A stretch of 64,000 bases of DNA. Origin: Larix kaempferi. Its lineage: Eukaryota; Streptophyta; Pinopsida; Pinales; Pinaceae. The notes beneath the pieces were generated by a model that was given only the letters and a program-made list of their open reading frames with translations, was not told where the DNA came from and did no database searches. Position 1 is the first letter of the stretch; each line of letters begins with the position of its first letter. This document shows positions 21,994 through 35,000 of this stretch, piece by piece. The stretch lies in NCBI GenBank assembly GCA_027924585.1, contig BSBM01000372.1:33536001-33600000 (forward strand), read 5' to 3'. The translations under genes and the position numbers were made by a program.

Positions 21994-24900
21994 TGTTTGT
22001 GTCAGAAATTGTTACTAAGGCTAGGGTAACAAGCCAACACAATCTCAAAAATAAAATCAATTCAAACTAGGTTTTTAGGGTTTTGTTTTGTAGGTTTTGG
22101 TTAGAAACTTCAAGAGCATAAGGGAATACATTCAGCAGATAAGTAAAAACTAATTCATATACATATATCCATGAAGATGCATATATATCTCAGGAATCCA
22201 ACAAAAGATTGCAATGAAGTTCATACAATAAAAGACAAGCATCACTGGAAATTACACATAAAACCAGAAATGAATTTGTCAATCAAGAAACTATATAAGT
22301 TCAAAATGAAGCCAATACATATCAGAAGTGGGATAAGGAGTCATATATTCATAGTTTCATCAAAAATGCATATGAGAGTTTGCAATACTTAGCAGTGAAC
22401 AAGTCTGGAAGAATCAACAGTTTGCAGACCTCCTAAAGCTCTCCAAAAATTCGAACCCTTACAATGTCTTTTTTCCTTCTCTAAATAGTTTTCTTCTTAA
22501 AAACAGTTAGAGTATTTCCTACTAATTCTCCATCGAATGACTAGACTAGGTAAAGTAACAATTACATTTTTACAAAATTACAACTTTGCTAAAAATAGCA
22601 AATTCTTTAACAAAATGTCATAAATGAACCTAACTGCCTCAGATCTCTTTCGATGCCTCCACAAGCAAAGATATGCCATCTGGACTTGAGGATCTTTTCT
22701 TCATTCTTTTGTGCTTCTTCTCCAGCTCAGCTATCCTTTTCTGTACGTGTTCATTTTCATGTTGCAAAGTTTCAACTGTCTTTTCTAATTCTGAACAGTG
22801 CTTGTCAGCAGCCCTTTTTCTTCTGAGTACTTCCTTTGCATCAATCACTAACTCCTGAAAGTTGTCATGAGTATCTTGAAGATCTTCTCTTAATCTTCTA
22901 TTTGCCATCATTAGACCATCATTAACTTCCTGCATGTAATTCATTTGCTGTTTATACTGTTTGACAGTCTTCTTCAAATTCTCCTTGTCAGAATTAACCA
23001 GTTTTTCTATTGTAGCATCTTGCTCCTCATTAGGTTTGCAAAACATGTCAAACTTCTTAAATATAGCTTCTTCTGTCAATAGCTTTTCAGCAGTATCTTC
23101 AATGGTGGGGTTTGGATCATCTGTGGCCTGTATTGACTTAATCTCTTCTGTCAACAATTTCCTAGGAATGTCTTCAATGATGGACTTGGAGCTTTCTTCA
23201 CCTGCTACTTTTTCTGACCTAATTTCTTCCTTTTTACCTGGCTGCAATTCATCTTTCTTTGATTTCTCCTCCTCCATGGGCTCTTCATCGGAGATAGTCA
23301 CCTTATCAGCCTTCAATTTTGGATTTAACAGCTTTTTCATATTTAACCTTAATTTGTTTTTCGACCTAGTTTTAGGTCTCCAGAAAGTGGCTGCCTCTCC
23401 CATCATTTTTAATTTTTTCCCTTGATATTGGATAGATGCTAACTCTACCACTTCCAGCTTTTTGATCTTGTTCTTAGGCTTTGTGGTTTTGTCCTCTATA
23501 GCTTGATTTTCTTTAATCTCAGTTTTAACCTCAATCTCAGGAATAAACTACTCTTCTTCTAACATATAGCCCTCATCATCTGAGAGGACTGTGATGGGGC
23601 TTCTTGGCTGATTATGAACTTCTTCTTTAGCTACAGGAATAACTTTGATATCAATTTTCTTCTCTTCTTGAAAATCTGCTATAGGTGATGACTTCTTTTC
23701 AAGAAATTCCTCTTCCTTTTTGTCATCAAATAATGAGAACTTGACTTTATTGTGCTCTGGAAATTTCTGAGGCTGACTGTCATTCTGTCCTTCATCTGCT
23801 ACCTGCTTTGTTTTCTTTTTAGCTTTAATGTCATGTTTGTTTGCAGGTTTAACTGAATGCCCTAACTTTCGTATCATTACTTTTCCCTTGTCAGTTTGTC
23901 TTTTGGGTTGTTGGTCTTCTCCTTTAGGATGAACCCCTGACCAAAACAAAAAGAAGTCCCAAGTCTTTCCCTCATGCTGCAACACTGTAGAGATGATTAG
24001 CTTAATGAGACCATGATGAAACAGTGATTGAGAAGTATGATCATCATGCTGTTTTATTTTGCTTGACATTTTCTGCAGGCTTTTAAAGAAAAAGAATGGC
24101 AAATTCATTTTAGAAACCCCTGCCATGTGCTGTAGGAAGCTGAGATGATATTTGAACACTAATGAATACCTTCCTTCACAAGTCACATAACTCTGAAGAA
24201 TCCTTATAGGTTCAATCCACTCCTTCCTGAAATTATGTATGAGAATACCTTTGTTCCAGTCAGGAATAACATTAGGCAATAAGTATCTTTGAGGATCAAA
24301 CTCAAAAGGAGACTTCTTAAACCAGAGCTCGCCTTCATTACTAATCTCAGTGGCTTCTGAAATTAATTCCACAGTCAATTTGAATCTCAAAGGATCCATT
24401 ATAATCATCTCATTTTTAAGTCCTTTAGTAAAACTGCAGGACACTTGAGCATTAAAACCATCTATCCTTTTGAAAAATTTCAACCAGCCTGCTTGATGGA
24501 ACAGCTCTGCACAATCTGGAAGTTTCTGAATCCATGTCAAGTCTGTGGGCTCAGCCCTGTTAACCTTACCACTTTTACTGCTTTTTCCCATATCTTTCTA
24601 TTCAGGGAACAGGAAAAGTCTAGTTTCAGGTTTCAGAAATGTTTTATAGGCTGTATTCTGAGCCTTCTGTGTAACACCTGTACTAACTAGCAAAGTCTCT
24701 CTTGTGTAAAAACGACGCCCTATTCTGTATATTCTGATGTTTTAAAACATTAGGGCATGAGAGAAACATTCATACACATTCCTCCTAACGGGCTTCAGGT
24801 AACTATTTCTGTGGTGCATTCCTCATTTTACGGTCTATTATATCCTCCTCAGCAGCCAATTTTTCCAGAAATTCGTGCAGCGGCAAAAACCCAAATTTTC

Positions 24901-25134
24901 CAGCTATAAGGGTTATAACGTAATACCTGTCAATTACTCGTCCATTGTGGCTTAATGTCTTCAATTTGGGGTGTCAATGATGTTCTCCTTCGAGCACAGG
25001 TGTCCTCATATCGATTCTTTAGCCCCAGGTGAATGAATTCAAAAGCCCTAATCTTCGCTGGCGCCAGAACACACCTGTCTCCTTTCCACAGCAACACAAT
25101 CCACCGTTTAACAGTGAATTCTCCTTCACAAACA
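21994..25134 (-). repeat. LTR-2 (far boundary provisional)
   Basis: 3,141 bp, with the same ends and the same boundary doubt as LTR-1. Its internal ORF is broken by nonsense. It shares several coding variants with LTR-3 (SFTKG, HLSFLQ), not with LTR-1 or LTR-4. Confidence 0.6.
22639..24591 (-). pseudogene. Accessory coiled-coil ORF of LTR-2, broken
   Basis: Same 650-codon gene as in LTR-1, starting at the ATG at 24591. A CAG to TAG change at 23548-23550 cuts it into an N-terminal 347-aa part holding the folded region and a C-terminal part holding the coiled coil (a frame from 23451 to 22639). A second TAG lies just before the ATG (24598-24600), which supports the ATG as the true start. It is the only broken copy of the four. 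Confidence 0.85.
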
Positions 25135-25924
25135 CTGCCTCCTCTGCGATGATGCGTGTAACAAGAGAAAACTGACAGCTAAACCCGGAATTTGCTGGTT
25201 TCTGTGCAACTGAACCCGCATACCATGCAATGATGCCCTTGTTTTCTCTTCGTGATTAACAACCAACTAAAATCATACTCAAAATGCTGCAAACACGTGT
25301 TAAAAAACTCACACAATGTGATTAGACACTCTCACTCTGCATCATGATTGAAATCAGATCGAAAATTGACAAAAAATTCAGGCCACGATATTCCTGTAGC
25401 GCGCTCTTTGTTAAACTTTAGTGTAGCGCTACAAGAATATCTTTTAACCAAAATTTAGCAATTTTCCAACTTTTTGCTAATTTGTCGGAGATTCTGGCAG
25501 CTATTTGGTTTAGGACATAAGTTCAACCACTCTCTAAAGTCATTAATGATTCTTCCTTTGAAAATATAACTCTCATTGACCCCCTTTTCAATATAAAAAG
25601 TCACCAAAATCAAATGAAATCTGAAAGGACTGGGTTCAAACTTTATTCAATCACTCATAAGGTTCTTAAGAAGACAAAAACCAAAACTGAAAACCAAAAA
25701 TTAACTAAGGTAGACTCAAAAAACAAACCAAAATTGGGGAGAAAAACTAAAAATGCAGAAAAATTTACTGACTTAACATCTGGCTCCAGCTGCGGGATGA
25801 AGTCCTCCCTGTGAGGCTTCAAGAACCTGTAGACTAGTGCCTTCAGTCTTCCATTGGGCTATGGAGTCTTTATTCAATCTCACTCACACCGGTATATACA
25901 ATGAAAAGTGACCATGATCCTCAT
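25135..25924 (-). other. I3 3' non-coding region after integrase
   Basis: Same 790-bp layout as in I2: purine tract beside the LTR, a G-rich tract near 25580 and a hairpin at 25387-25441. One base difference near 25717 opens a short plus-strand frame that has no family features. Confidence 0.6.
25387..25441. repeat. Conserved hairpin in the 3' non-coding region, I3
   Basis: Same stem (GATATTC, TGTAGCGC arms) and palindrome TGTAGCGCTACA as at 7769; unchanged. Confidence 0.7.
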
Positions 25925-26986
25925 TTAACTGTAGAAATGCTTGAGGAATCGCCCATTAACAGGGCTGAGCAATTCCTCTCCTTCCAAGGACTGCAATATG
26001 AAAGTATTATTTTCCAAAACTTTAGCTATCAGAAAAGGGCCAAACCACAAATTATCAAATTTTCCATGTTTTCCCTTCTGTTCCTTTCTTGCATCCCATC
26101 TTAAAACTATCTCACCTTCTGAAAAAATGTGATCTTTGATATTTCTGTCAAACCTGGTTTTCATTTTAGCTCTATACAGCTGGGCTTCTTTGTCTACCTT
26201 CTCCCTGTTCTGCTGTAACTCAATCATTTCAAAAATTCTCCTTTGCAAATCATCTGGTTCCTCTTGAGAATTTTGGAGAAACTTCATTACTGGGATTCCC
26301 AATTGTACTGGAAACACTGCTTCTGTTCCATAAACTAGCTGAAAGGGTGAAGTACCAATGGCTTGTTTTACAGTAATCCTGTCTGCCCACAATGCATATT
26401 TCAACATTGAATCCCAAGATTTTTTATTTTGTTTGAGCAATTTCTTGATGCACTGAATAATATTTTTGTTAGATGATTCAGCCTGACCATTTCCCTGAGG
26501 ATAATAGGGAGTTGAGTGTTTTAGTATAATACCATTTTTCTCACAGAAGGCCACCATTGCCTTGGATTTGAATGCTTTGGCATTATCAGTAATCAATCTT
26601 TGTGGACAACCAAATCTGCTCAGAATATTATTTTCAATGAAATCCATAATCACTTTATCTGTAGCATTCCTTGTGGGAATAGCTTCCACCCATTTTGTAA
26701 AGAAATCTGTGGCAGTCAAGATCCAATGATGCTGACCCGAAGATGCTGGGTTTATTTCTCCAATAAAATCCAGACCCCATTGCTGAAAAGGGGCATTGAC
26801 TGCAATAGGCTTCAAAGGTAAAGGTAATAACTTCTGTTTTCCTGCAAATTTCTGACAAGGTATGCAAGATCTTACTTGCTGGTAAACATCATGAAAGAGG
26901 GAGGGCCAATAATATCGAGCTCTTAAAATTTTATAGGCTGTTGTTTTCCAGTATTTATGTCCTCCACAAGCTCCTTCATGGGATTC
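25925..26986 (-). pseudogene. pol: I3 integrase, cut off by a shared stop
   Basis: Integrase part of I3 pol, in the same frame as the RT section but after a TAA at 26987-26989. The zinc region (GGH, CIPC) and the core Asp, Asp, Glu with 35-residue spacing are all kept, so only the stop disables it. The first 296 codons back from the 3' end are the catalytic core and C-terminal domain, ending KHFYS. The same TAA is found in I4 and I5 but not in I2. There is no ATG that would allow separate translation of the core. Confidence 0.85.
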
Positions 26987-29173
26987 TTAAACTACTTCTT
27001 CTACTTCAGCCTGATCTAAACACCTTAACAAGATTCCTGCTGGATCTTTCCAAAACAATTGACCTTCTATCAGACAGTATTTAGTAGTTTTCAATTTCAG
27101 AGACCTGGCAGCTTTCCTATCCATGTGTTCTGGGCATTGCAAAAATAACAAAAAATGAACAATATCAGCATACCACTCTGAAGATGAATAAGAGTCCATA
27201 ATTCTTTCTTTTTCCAAGGATGCTTGCTTTTCTTCAGGTGCTAATTCTTCTGTCATAACATGTAATCCTAATGCTTGACAATTTGAGTCAGCCAGCAGTT
27301 TGGCCAATCCTTGTCCTTTGACCAGCTTAGTAGGTCTAATTTCCACTTCATATTCCATAATTTTGGCAATCCACTTTCCCCTCTTTCCTTCACTATCAGG
27401 CTGTGTCAAAACATCCTTCGCTGCTGCATTTGGAACAAAGGAAACAACCTTGGAGTGTAAAATATATATTCTGAAAAATTTTAAAGCCTTTACCAGAGCA
27501 TATGCTTGTTTCTCCAAAATACTGTATTTCAGCTCTGAATCTCTAAGTGTTTTGCTGAAAAAGGCAATTGGTTGTTCCAATCCTTCCTCATTCTTCTGAA
27601 GTAAGACAGCAGCAATGGTGTCTTCTGAAGCAAAAGAAAATGTAAGAAATTCTTTGTCAAAATTTGGACTCACCAGAACAGGTGCTTCAGTCAGAGCCAC
27701 TTTAATCTTTTCAAAAGCTGCCTTTGCTTCAACAGTCCACCTGACTTCTTGGTCCTTTTTTAACATGGCTGTAATTTGCTTAATGGTTTCAGCAAAATTA
27801 GGAATAAACCACCGCAGAAAATTGATTTTGCCAATAAATGATTGCACATCTTTTTTACTCCTGGGCAAGCTAATTTTCAGTATTGCTTTGACTCTCTCAG
27901 GGTCAATTCTGATACCATCAGCTGATACCAAGTGGCCAAGCAACTTACCCTCTTGTACAGCAAAATCTGCTTTTTTAGGGTTCAAGGATAAGCCAAATTT
28001 TCTGCACTTGATGAAGGTTTGCTCCAAATGCTTCAAGTGTTCATCATCAGATTTTGAGAAGACTGTAATATCATCCAGATAAATAACTACAAACTTATCT
28101 TTTTCACCCACGAATGCAATATCCATGGCTCTCTGAAAGGTTGCTCCAGCATTCATCAAACCGAAGGGCATCTTGTCATACATAAATGTCCCCCAGGGGG
28201 TTGTAAAAGCTGTCTTTTCTTTGTCATCAGGGTGCATGGCAATCTGATTGTATTCTGAGAAACCATCTAGCATAGAAATCCTTTGAGCTCCAACCACCTG
28301 CTGCAAAACCTGTTCAATCTTTGGGAGAGGGTAGTTGTCTTTTAATGATGATCGGTTCAAATTTCTGAAGTCAACACATAAGCGAATCTCCCCGTTCTTC
28401 TTTCTGACAGGAACCAAATTAGCCACCCAAGAAGAATACCTAAGAGGCACTATTATCTTTGCATCCAACAACTTCTTGAGTTCTTTTTCAATCACAGGAA
28501 ACAAGGCTGGATTGATTCTTCTTAATTTCTGCCTGAAAGGTTTGACATTAGGTTTCAAAGGAACCTTGTGCTGAATAACTGCTGTGTCATAAGTTTTTAG
28601 TTCCTTGTAAGACCATGCAAATGCATCTATATATTTTCTCAACAGCTTAATATATCTACTTCTTTGCTCAGCTGTTAGGTTTTTGGACAGCTTTACCATT
28701 CTGGGGTGTTCTGCTGAACCAATATTGTAATCCTCTACATTGTCTTCTGAAGATTGAATTACTGGTCTGGTAAGTGTATCATCTTTAGTGAATATTCTTT
28801 CTAAAGGTACTAGACCTTTTGGAATGAAATTGCTCTTCAATTCAATAATCTTATGTCCTGCTATCTCTTCTGCAACAAATTCATCTAACTGTTCATCCCT
28901 TTCATCTACTTCTTGATCAATTTGATTGTTTGAAAATTCATCTACAAGCTCAAGAATTTTTTTTATTTCAATGTCATCTTCAAAAACCCTCCAATGTTTC
29001 ACATTATCTGGAACACATGGTCTATATCTCACTTCTATTGGATACCTTAATTGAGTGGTTTTTGGAATTCTGAAATGTGTGGCAGCCAGGGCTAAAGAAT
29101 CTGCAGTTTCATTATGATTTCTGGGAATATGAGTGATATTAAATGCTATAAAAAAGTTCTCCACATATCCCAT
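26987..29173 (-). pseudogene. pol: I3 RT and degenerate RNase H
   Basis: 728-aa frame holding the end of the upstream RNase H, the linker, RT (YLDD) and the degenerate Gypsy RNase H (SFAS for TDAS). It begins after a 1-base deletion near 29163 that breaks it from the protease half, and ends at TAA 26987. RT has Gly to Glu in the conserved GFSGYNQ motif, which may harm activity by itself. Confidence 0.88.
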
Positions 29174-30600
29174 ACCTCATTTCGATATACTTTCAGCAAA
29201 CCCTGCTTTACTTGATATTTGTTCTTCACTTGTTGAACAACTAGTTCGGAGTCGCCAAATGCAGAAATTTGCTGAATTCCCAAATCTTTAGCAGCCTTCA
29301 ATCCCAGTAGAAGGGACTCATACTCAGCAGTGTTATTGGTGGTAGCAAATTCTAACTTATACATAAGTTTCACCATTTCACCTCCGGGAGAAATCAATAA
29401 AACTCTAGCTCCAGCACCTTCTTTGCATGAAGACCCATCAAAATACAACTGCCACAATACATCCTGCTCTTCTTGGCTGTGTTTTACAGGCTGATCTTTT
29501 TGTACTTGTAACAGACCAGGAGAATTCTCTTCTTCACTAAACTGTAGTATGCATGAACCAAGGTCTCTATCCACAGAATACATTGGATGATTTGTAGGAT
29601 TTTTATCATCTGTGACTATATAAGCCAACTGTAGCTCTCTATAAAGTCTCCTGTTTTCTCCACCAAAAACAGGAATGGTGGCATAAGAGAGGTCCATTTG
29701 TAATGTTCCTCCAACTTTCTTAGCCCATGACCTAGACAGAAGTAAGCCAAATTTTGGTGTGATATCAGCTACCACAACATCCATTATTGCACTTTTCATG
29801 GGTAACTGAGTAAGATTAACAACCATGTCTTTTATCACTCCTAGACACTTTACAGCTCGGGAGTCAAAGGCATATAGATCATGGTAAGGCTTGGTGACAT
29901 TAAGGCCCAGGGCTTCCATCACAGATTTTGGCATCAAATTATGGGATGCTCCTGAATCTAACAGACAATTATGAATCATCTGCTCATGCACAGTCAGAGT
30001 TATATAGAAAGGAGGAGAAGCACCAGCTTCGTTTTCAGTCTTTTCAGCCAAAGCTGATCCAATAAAGATTCTAGGGTTTTCCTCCTGCAGGTTCACTGTA
30101 TCTGAAACTGGCTGATTATTGGGCATATTCATTACTTTCAAAACTGTATTCTTGTATGATGGATTTTTTATGAGCTCAGAAAATGGTACAGGAATTTTAA
30201 GTTTTCCTAACTCATTTTCCAAACTAAAATTTTGACCTGCCCTATTTACCTCTTCAATTTTTGTATTCTTCTTAGGTTTTTCTGCAGGTAGCTTCTTTTC
30301 TGCTACAGGATCAGCAGCTGGTTTATCAGGAACAACTGGAGCAGGTGCAGCAGCTCTCTTCTTAGGAGCTTGAACTGCTTGTTTCGGGCCAGTTCTGAGA
30401 TTAATGATTTTCTTAATTCCATTCTGATTAGTGGCAGCATTTACAGCAGTTTTTTCAAACTCCAATTCATCTTCAACCTCATATAAATCTGCATCATAAT
30501 ACTCAGAATTTAAAAAATCTTCTTCTGTTACAAAACCTGTAAACATTTTATCTCCAATGTGGTTCATGTCCTGATCAGTCTCAGTCTCTTCAAAGAGCAA
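29146..30600 (-). pseudogene. pol: I3 protease and upstream RNase H
   Basis: 484-aa frame in phase with gag after its TAA. It holds the protease (DSGAS) and most of the acquired-type RNase H, with the first three acidic residues. The fourth (NETADSLA) lies beyond the 1-base deletion near 29163, in the next frame. It has private substitutions in the RNase H: Gly to Arg in GAGAG and Ala to Ser in YEALL. Confidence 0.88.
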
Positions 30601-30612
30601 CTGCTGATCAAT

Positions 30613-31566
30613 TTATTCTTCATCAACCAAATTATTTTGAAAGGGTGGGGGCACTTTTTGATCTTCGTTTTCTCTCCTCTCTTGCTGGATGTCATTATTT
30701 CTTCGCTCCCTTGGCATGAATCTAGGTGCAAATTGTCTTCTAAACTGATTTTGGTTATTTGGATTCCTCTGAGCTTCTGGAGCAGGTTTAGCAGAATTCT
30801 TTTCAAGCTCAAGTTTATTCAACTTTGCAGTAAGGACCTTAACCATTTTGGCCATCTCATCTATCTTGGCCTCAGCAGATTGAGAAGCAGAGCCTGCTGT
30901 GACAGCTTCTTTCTTTCCCTTTCTTTCATACAGCTGCTGAGATGTTTCATTCTTAAGTCTATTTGAAGCTAACAAATTAGACTCTACCTCTAGGGCTGCA
31001 TCTTGCATGTTCAGCAGGGTGATAGGTCTTCTCTCTCTGAGTAATAAAGAAAATTCATGATCAAAAGCATTTGCATAGGTCAACTTGGCTGATGTTTCAG
31101 TGGGTTTAATTTCTGCTGGAATTCTACTGTACATCTTATTAAACCTCTTGGAAAAATCTGCAACAGTCTCATCTTTCTTTCTTCTGAGAGCTCCAAATTC
31201 AGTTATGTAGTATGTGTGATCTTTCGTATCTCCCCATTGTCTCATGAAAAGCTCATGGAGTTCTTCAATAATAGTAATGGAGTTAGCAGGCAAGTCTCTA
31301 ACCCATTTTCTTACATCTCCATCTAGACTCTGAACAAATACCCTCATCCACACATCTTTAATTTCAATATTCTGATTGTCAGCATAACTCATGAAAGCCT
31401 CCCAATGTTCCTCAGCAGTGATTTCCCCTTGTCCATTGAATCTAGGCATATATTTCTGGTAATCACCTCCAGGCAATGCATGTAGAGGCTGAGGTAAAAC
31501 TAATGGTGCATACCTAGCTGCTACCATTCTATCCATCATATCCATAGGTGGATTTTGGGCTGCCAT
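30613..31566 (-). CDS. gag: I3 gag
   Basis: Intact 317-aa capsid protein from ATG 31566 to TAA 30613-30615, with pol continuing in frame. The layout matches I2 gag. One change (Phe to Val in the WFRDLP motif) falls in the conserved gag core. The open leader frame upstream (to about 32127) crosses the primer site and enters the LTR without an ATG. Confidence 0.9.
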   Translation of the reverse strand: MAAQNPPMDMMDRMVAARYAPLVLPQPLHALPGGDYQKYMPRFNGQGEITAEEHWEAFMSYADNQNIEIKDVWMRVFVQSLDGDVRKWVRDLPANSITIIEELHELFMRQWGDTKDHTYYITEFGALRRKKDETVADFSKRFNKMYSRIPAEIKPTETSAKLTYANAFDHEFSLLLRERRPITLLNMQDAALEVESNLLASNRLKNETSQQLYERKGKKEAVTAGSASQSAEAKIDEMAKMVKVLTAKLNKLELEKNSAKPAPEAQRNPNNQNQFRRQFAPRFMPRERRNNDIQQERRENEDQKVPPPFQNNLVDEE

Positions 31567-32038
31567 CGTGGACTGAGGTTTAGACTGAGATTTTGAGGAG
31601 GAAGATATTTGACTAGAACTTTTTTGAAAAAGATTTCTTCCTACCTTCAACTGAAAGATTGGTATTTTATCAGGGGAAGAGGTTTTAGCTTTCAAAAAAC
31701 TTTGAGGATTGGTGAAAACCCGAAAAGTGTTCTCAGAAAGGATAGGTTTTATACAAGGTGAAAATTCAGCTGGGTCTAATGATTCACCCAACTGGTGAGA
31801 GTCACAGGAAGCTGGCAAAGATCGAGATTTTCTGAGTTTGTTTGCTGTTTTCAAAATCTGCTCAGGGTCTGTCACACCCAGTTTTAATGGAGAAACAGGC
31901 TTATTCCTGGTCCCAATCCCTTTAGAAGCCAGTGTGACTACTTTCTGGTGAAAATAGCCTTCAAAAATTGCTGGTTCAAGTCCACCTCTTAAACCAGAAA
32001 AATGATGAGTATCCCAGGGAAGATATGCTTCAGCTTCG

Positions 32039-32056
32039 TCCCCGGCAACGGCGCCA
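32039..32056 (-). other. Primer-binding site for tRNA-Asp, unit I3
   Basis: 18-base perfect tRNA-Asp complement on the minus strand, four bases from the LTR-3 end at 32061. Confidence 0.92.
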
Positions 32057-32060
32057 AAGA

Positions 32061-35000
32061 TGTTTGTGTCAGAAATTGTTACTAAGGCTAGGGTAACAAG
32101 CCAACACAATCTCAAAAATAAAATCAATTCAAACTAGGTTTTTAGGGTTTTGTTTTGTAGGTTTTGGTTAGAAACTTCAAGAGCATAAGGGAATACATTC
32201 AGCAGATAAGTAAAAACTAATTCATATACATATATCCATGAAGATGCATATATATCTCAGGAATCCAACAAAAGATTGCAATGAAGTTCATACAATAAAA
32301 GACAAGCATCACTGGAAATTACACATAAAACCAGAAATGAATTTGTCAATCAAGAAACTATATAAGTTCAAAATGAAGCCAATACATATCAGAAGTGGGA
32401 TAAGGAGTCATATATTCATAGTTTCATCAAAAATGCATATGAGAGTTTGCAATACTTAGCAGTGAACAAGTCTGGAAGAATCAACAGCTTGCAGACCTCC
32501 TAAAGCTCTCCAAAAATTCGAACCCTTACAATGTCTTTTTTCCTTCTCTAAATAGTTTTCTTCTTAAAAACAGTTAGGGTATTTCCTACTAATTCTCCAT
32601 CGAATGACTAGACTAGGTAAAGTAACAATTACATTTTTACAAAATTACAACTTTGCTAAAAATAGCAAATTCTTTAACAAAATGTCATAAATGAACCTAA
32701 CTGCCTCAGATCTCTTTCGATGCCTCCACAAGCAAAGATATGCCATCTGGACTTGAGGATCTTTTCTTCATTCTTTTGTGCTTCTTCTCCAGCTCAGCTA
32801 TCCTTTTCTGTACGTGTTCATTTTCATGTTGCAAAGTTTCAACTGTCTTTTCTAATTCTGAACAGTGCCTGTCAGCAGCCCTTTTTCTTCTGAGTACTTC
32901 CTTTGCATCAATCACTAACTCCTGAAAGTTGTCATGAGTATCTTGAAGATCTTCTCTTAATCTTCTATTTGCCATCATTAGACCATCATTAACTTCCTGC
33001 ATGTAATTCATTTGCTGTTTATACTGTTTGACAGTCTTCTTCAAATTCTCCTTGTCAGAATTAACCAGTTTTTCTATTGTAGCATCTTGCTCCTCATTAG
33101 GTTTGCAAAACATGTCAAACTTCTTAAATATTGCTTCTTCTGTCAATAGCTTTTCAGCAGTATCTTCAATGGTGGGGTTTGGATCATCTGTGGCCTGTAC
33201 TGACTTAATCTCTTCTGTCAACAATTTCCTAGGAATGTCTTCAATGATGGACTTGGAGCTTTCTTCACCTGCTACTTTTTCTGACCTAATTTCTTCCTTT
33301 TTACCTGGCTGCAATTCATCTTTCTTTGATTTCTCCTCCTCCATGGGCTCTTCATCGGAGATAGTCACCTTATCAGCCTTCAATTTTGGATTTAACAGCT
33401 TTTTCATATTTAACCTTAATTTGTTTTTCGACCTAGTTTTAGGTCTCCAGAAAGTGGCTGCCTCTCCCATCATTTTTAATTTTTTCCCTTGATATTGGAT
33501 AGATGCTAACTCTACCACTTCCAGCTTTTTGATCTTGTTCTTAGGCTTTGTGGTTTTGTCCTCTATAGCTTGATTTTCTTTAATCTCAGTTTTAACCTCA
33601 ATCTCAGGAATAAACTGCTCTTCTTCTAACATATAGCCCTCATCATCTGAGAGGACTGTGATGGGGCTTCTTGGCTGATTATGAACTTCTTCTTTAGCTA
33701 CAGGAATAACTTTGATATCAATTTTCTTCTCTTCTTGAAAATCTGCTATAGGTGATGACTTCTTTTCAAGAAATTCCTCTTCCTTTTTGTCATCAAATAA
33801 TGAGAACTTGACTTTATTGTGCTCTGGAAATTCCTGAGGCTGACTGTCATTCTGTCCTTCATCTGCTACCTGCTTTGTTTTCTTTTTAGATTTAATGTCA
33901 TGTTTGTTTGCAGGTTTAACTGAATGCCCTAACTTTCGTATCATTACTTTTCCCTTGTCAGTTTGTCTTTTGGGTTGTTGGTCTTCTCCTTTAGGATGAA
34001 CCCCTGACCAAAACAAAAAGAAGTCCCAAGTCTTTCCCTCATGCTGCAACACTGTAGAGATGATTAGCTTAATGAGACCATGATGAAACAGTGATTGAGA
34101 AGTATGATCATCATGTTGTTTTATTTTGCTTGACATTTTCTGCAGGCTTTTAAAGAAAAAGAATGGCAAATTCATTTTAGAAACCCCTGCCATGTGCTGT
34201 AGGAAGCTGAGATGATATTTGAACACTAATGAATACCTTCCTTCACAAGTCACATAACTCTGAAGAATCCTTATAGGTTCAATCCACTCCTTCCTGAAAT
34301 TATGTATGAGAATACCTTTGTTCCAGTCAGGAATAACATTAGGCAATAAGTATCTTTGAGGATCAAACTCAAAAGGAGACTTCTTAAACCAGAGCTCGCC
34401 TTCATTACTAATCTCAGTGGCTTCTGAAATTAATTCCACAGTCAATTTGAATCTCAAAGGATCCATTATAATCATCTCATTTTTAAGTCCTTTAGTAAAA
34501 CTGCAGGACACTTGAGCATTAAAACCATCTATCCTTTTGAAAAATTTCAACCAGCCTGCTTGATGGAACAGCTCTGCACAATCTGGAAGTTTCTGAATCC
34601 ATGTCAAGTCTGTGGGCTCAGCCCTGTTAACCTTACCACTTTTACTGCTTTTTCCCATATCTTTCTTTTCAGGGAACAGGAAAAGTCTAGTTTCAGGTTT
34701 CAGAAATGTTTTATAAGCTGTATTCTGAGCCTTCTGTGTAACACCTGTACTAACTAGCAAAGTCTCTCTTGTGTAAAAACGACGCCCTATTCTGTATATT
34801 CTGATGTTTTAAGACATTAGGGCATGAGAGAAACATTCATACACATTCCTCCTAACGGGCTTCAGGTAACTATTTCTGTGGTGCATTCCTCATTTTACGG
34901 TCTATTATATCCTCCTCAGCAGCCAATTTTTCCAGAAATTCGTGCAGCGGCAAAAACCCAAATTTTCCAGCTATAAGGGTTATAACGTAATACCTGTCAA

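Noticed and set aside
32039-32056. tRNA-Asp gene
   Set aside because: Only 18 bases complementary to the tRNA 3' end are present; it is a primer-binding site.
32060-32127. Gag starting in the LTR with a hydrophobic leader
   Set aside because: The first codon is TTG, not ATG, and the frame passes through the primer site; the first ATG is at 31566 in a good context.
32706-34658. Envelope protein
   Set aside because: No signal peptide, transmembrane helix or cleavage site is visible; the C-terminus is a soluble, basic coiled coil.
34659-34760. Longer accessory ORF start (684 aa)
   Set aside because: The upstream start codon is TTG, and the LTR-2 copy has a stop at 24598-24600 between it and the ATG.
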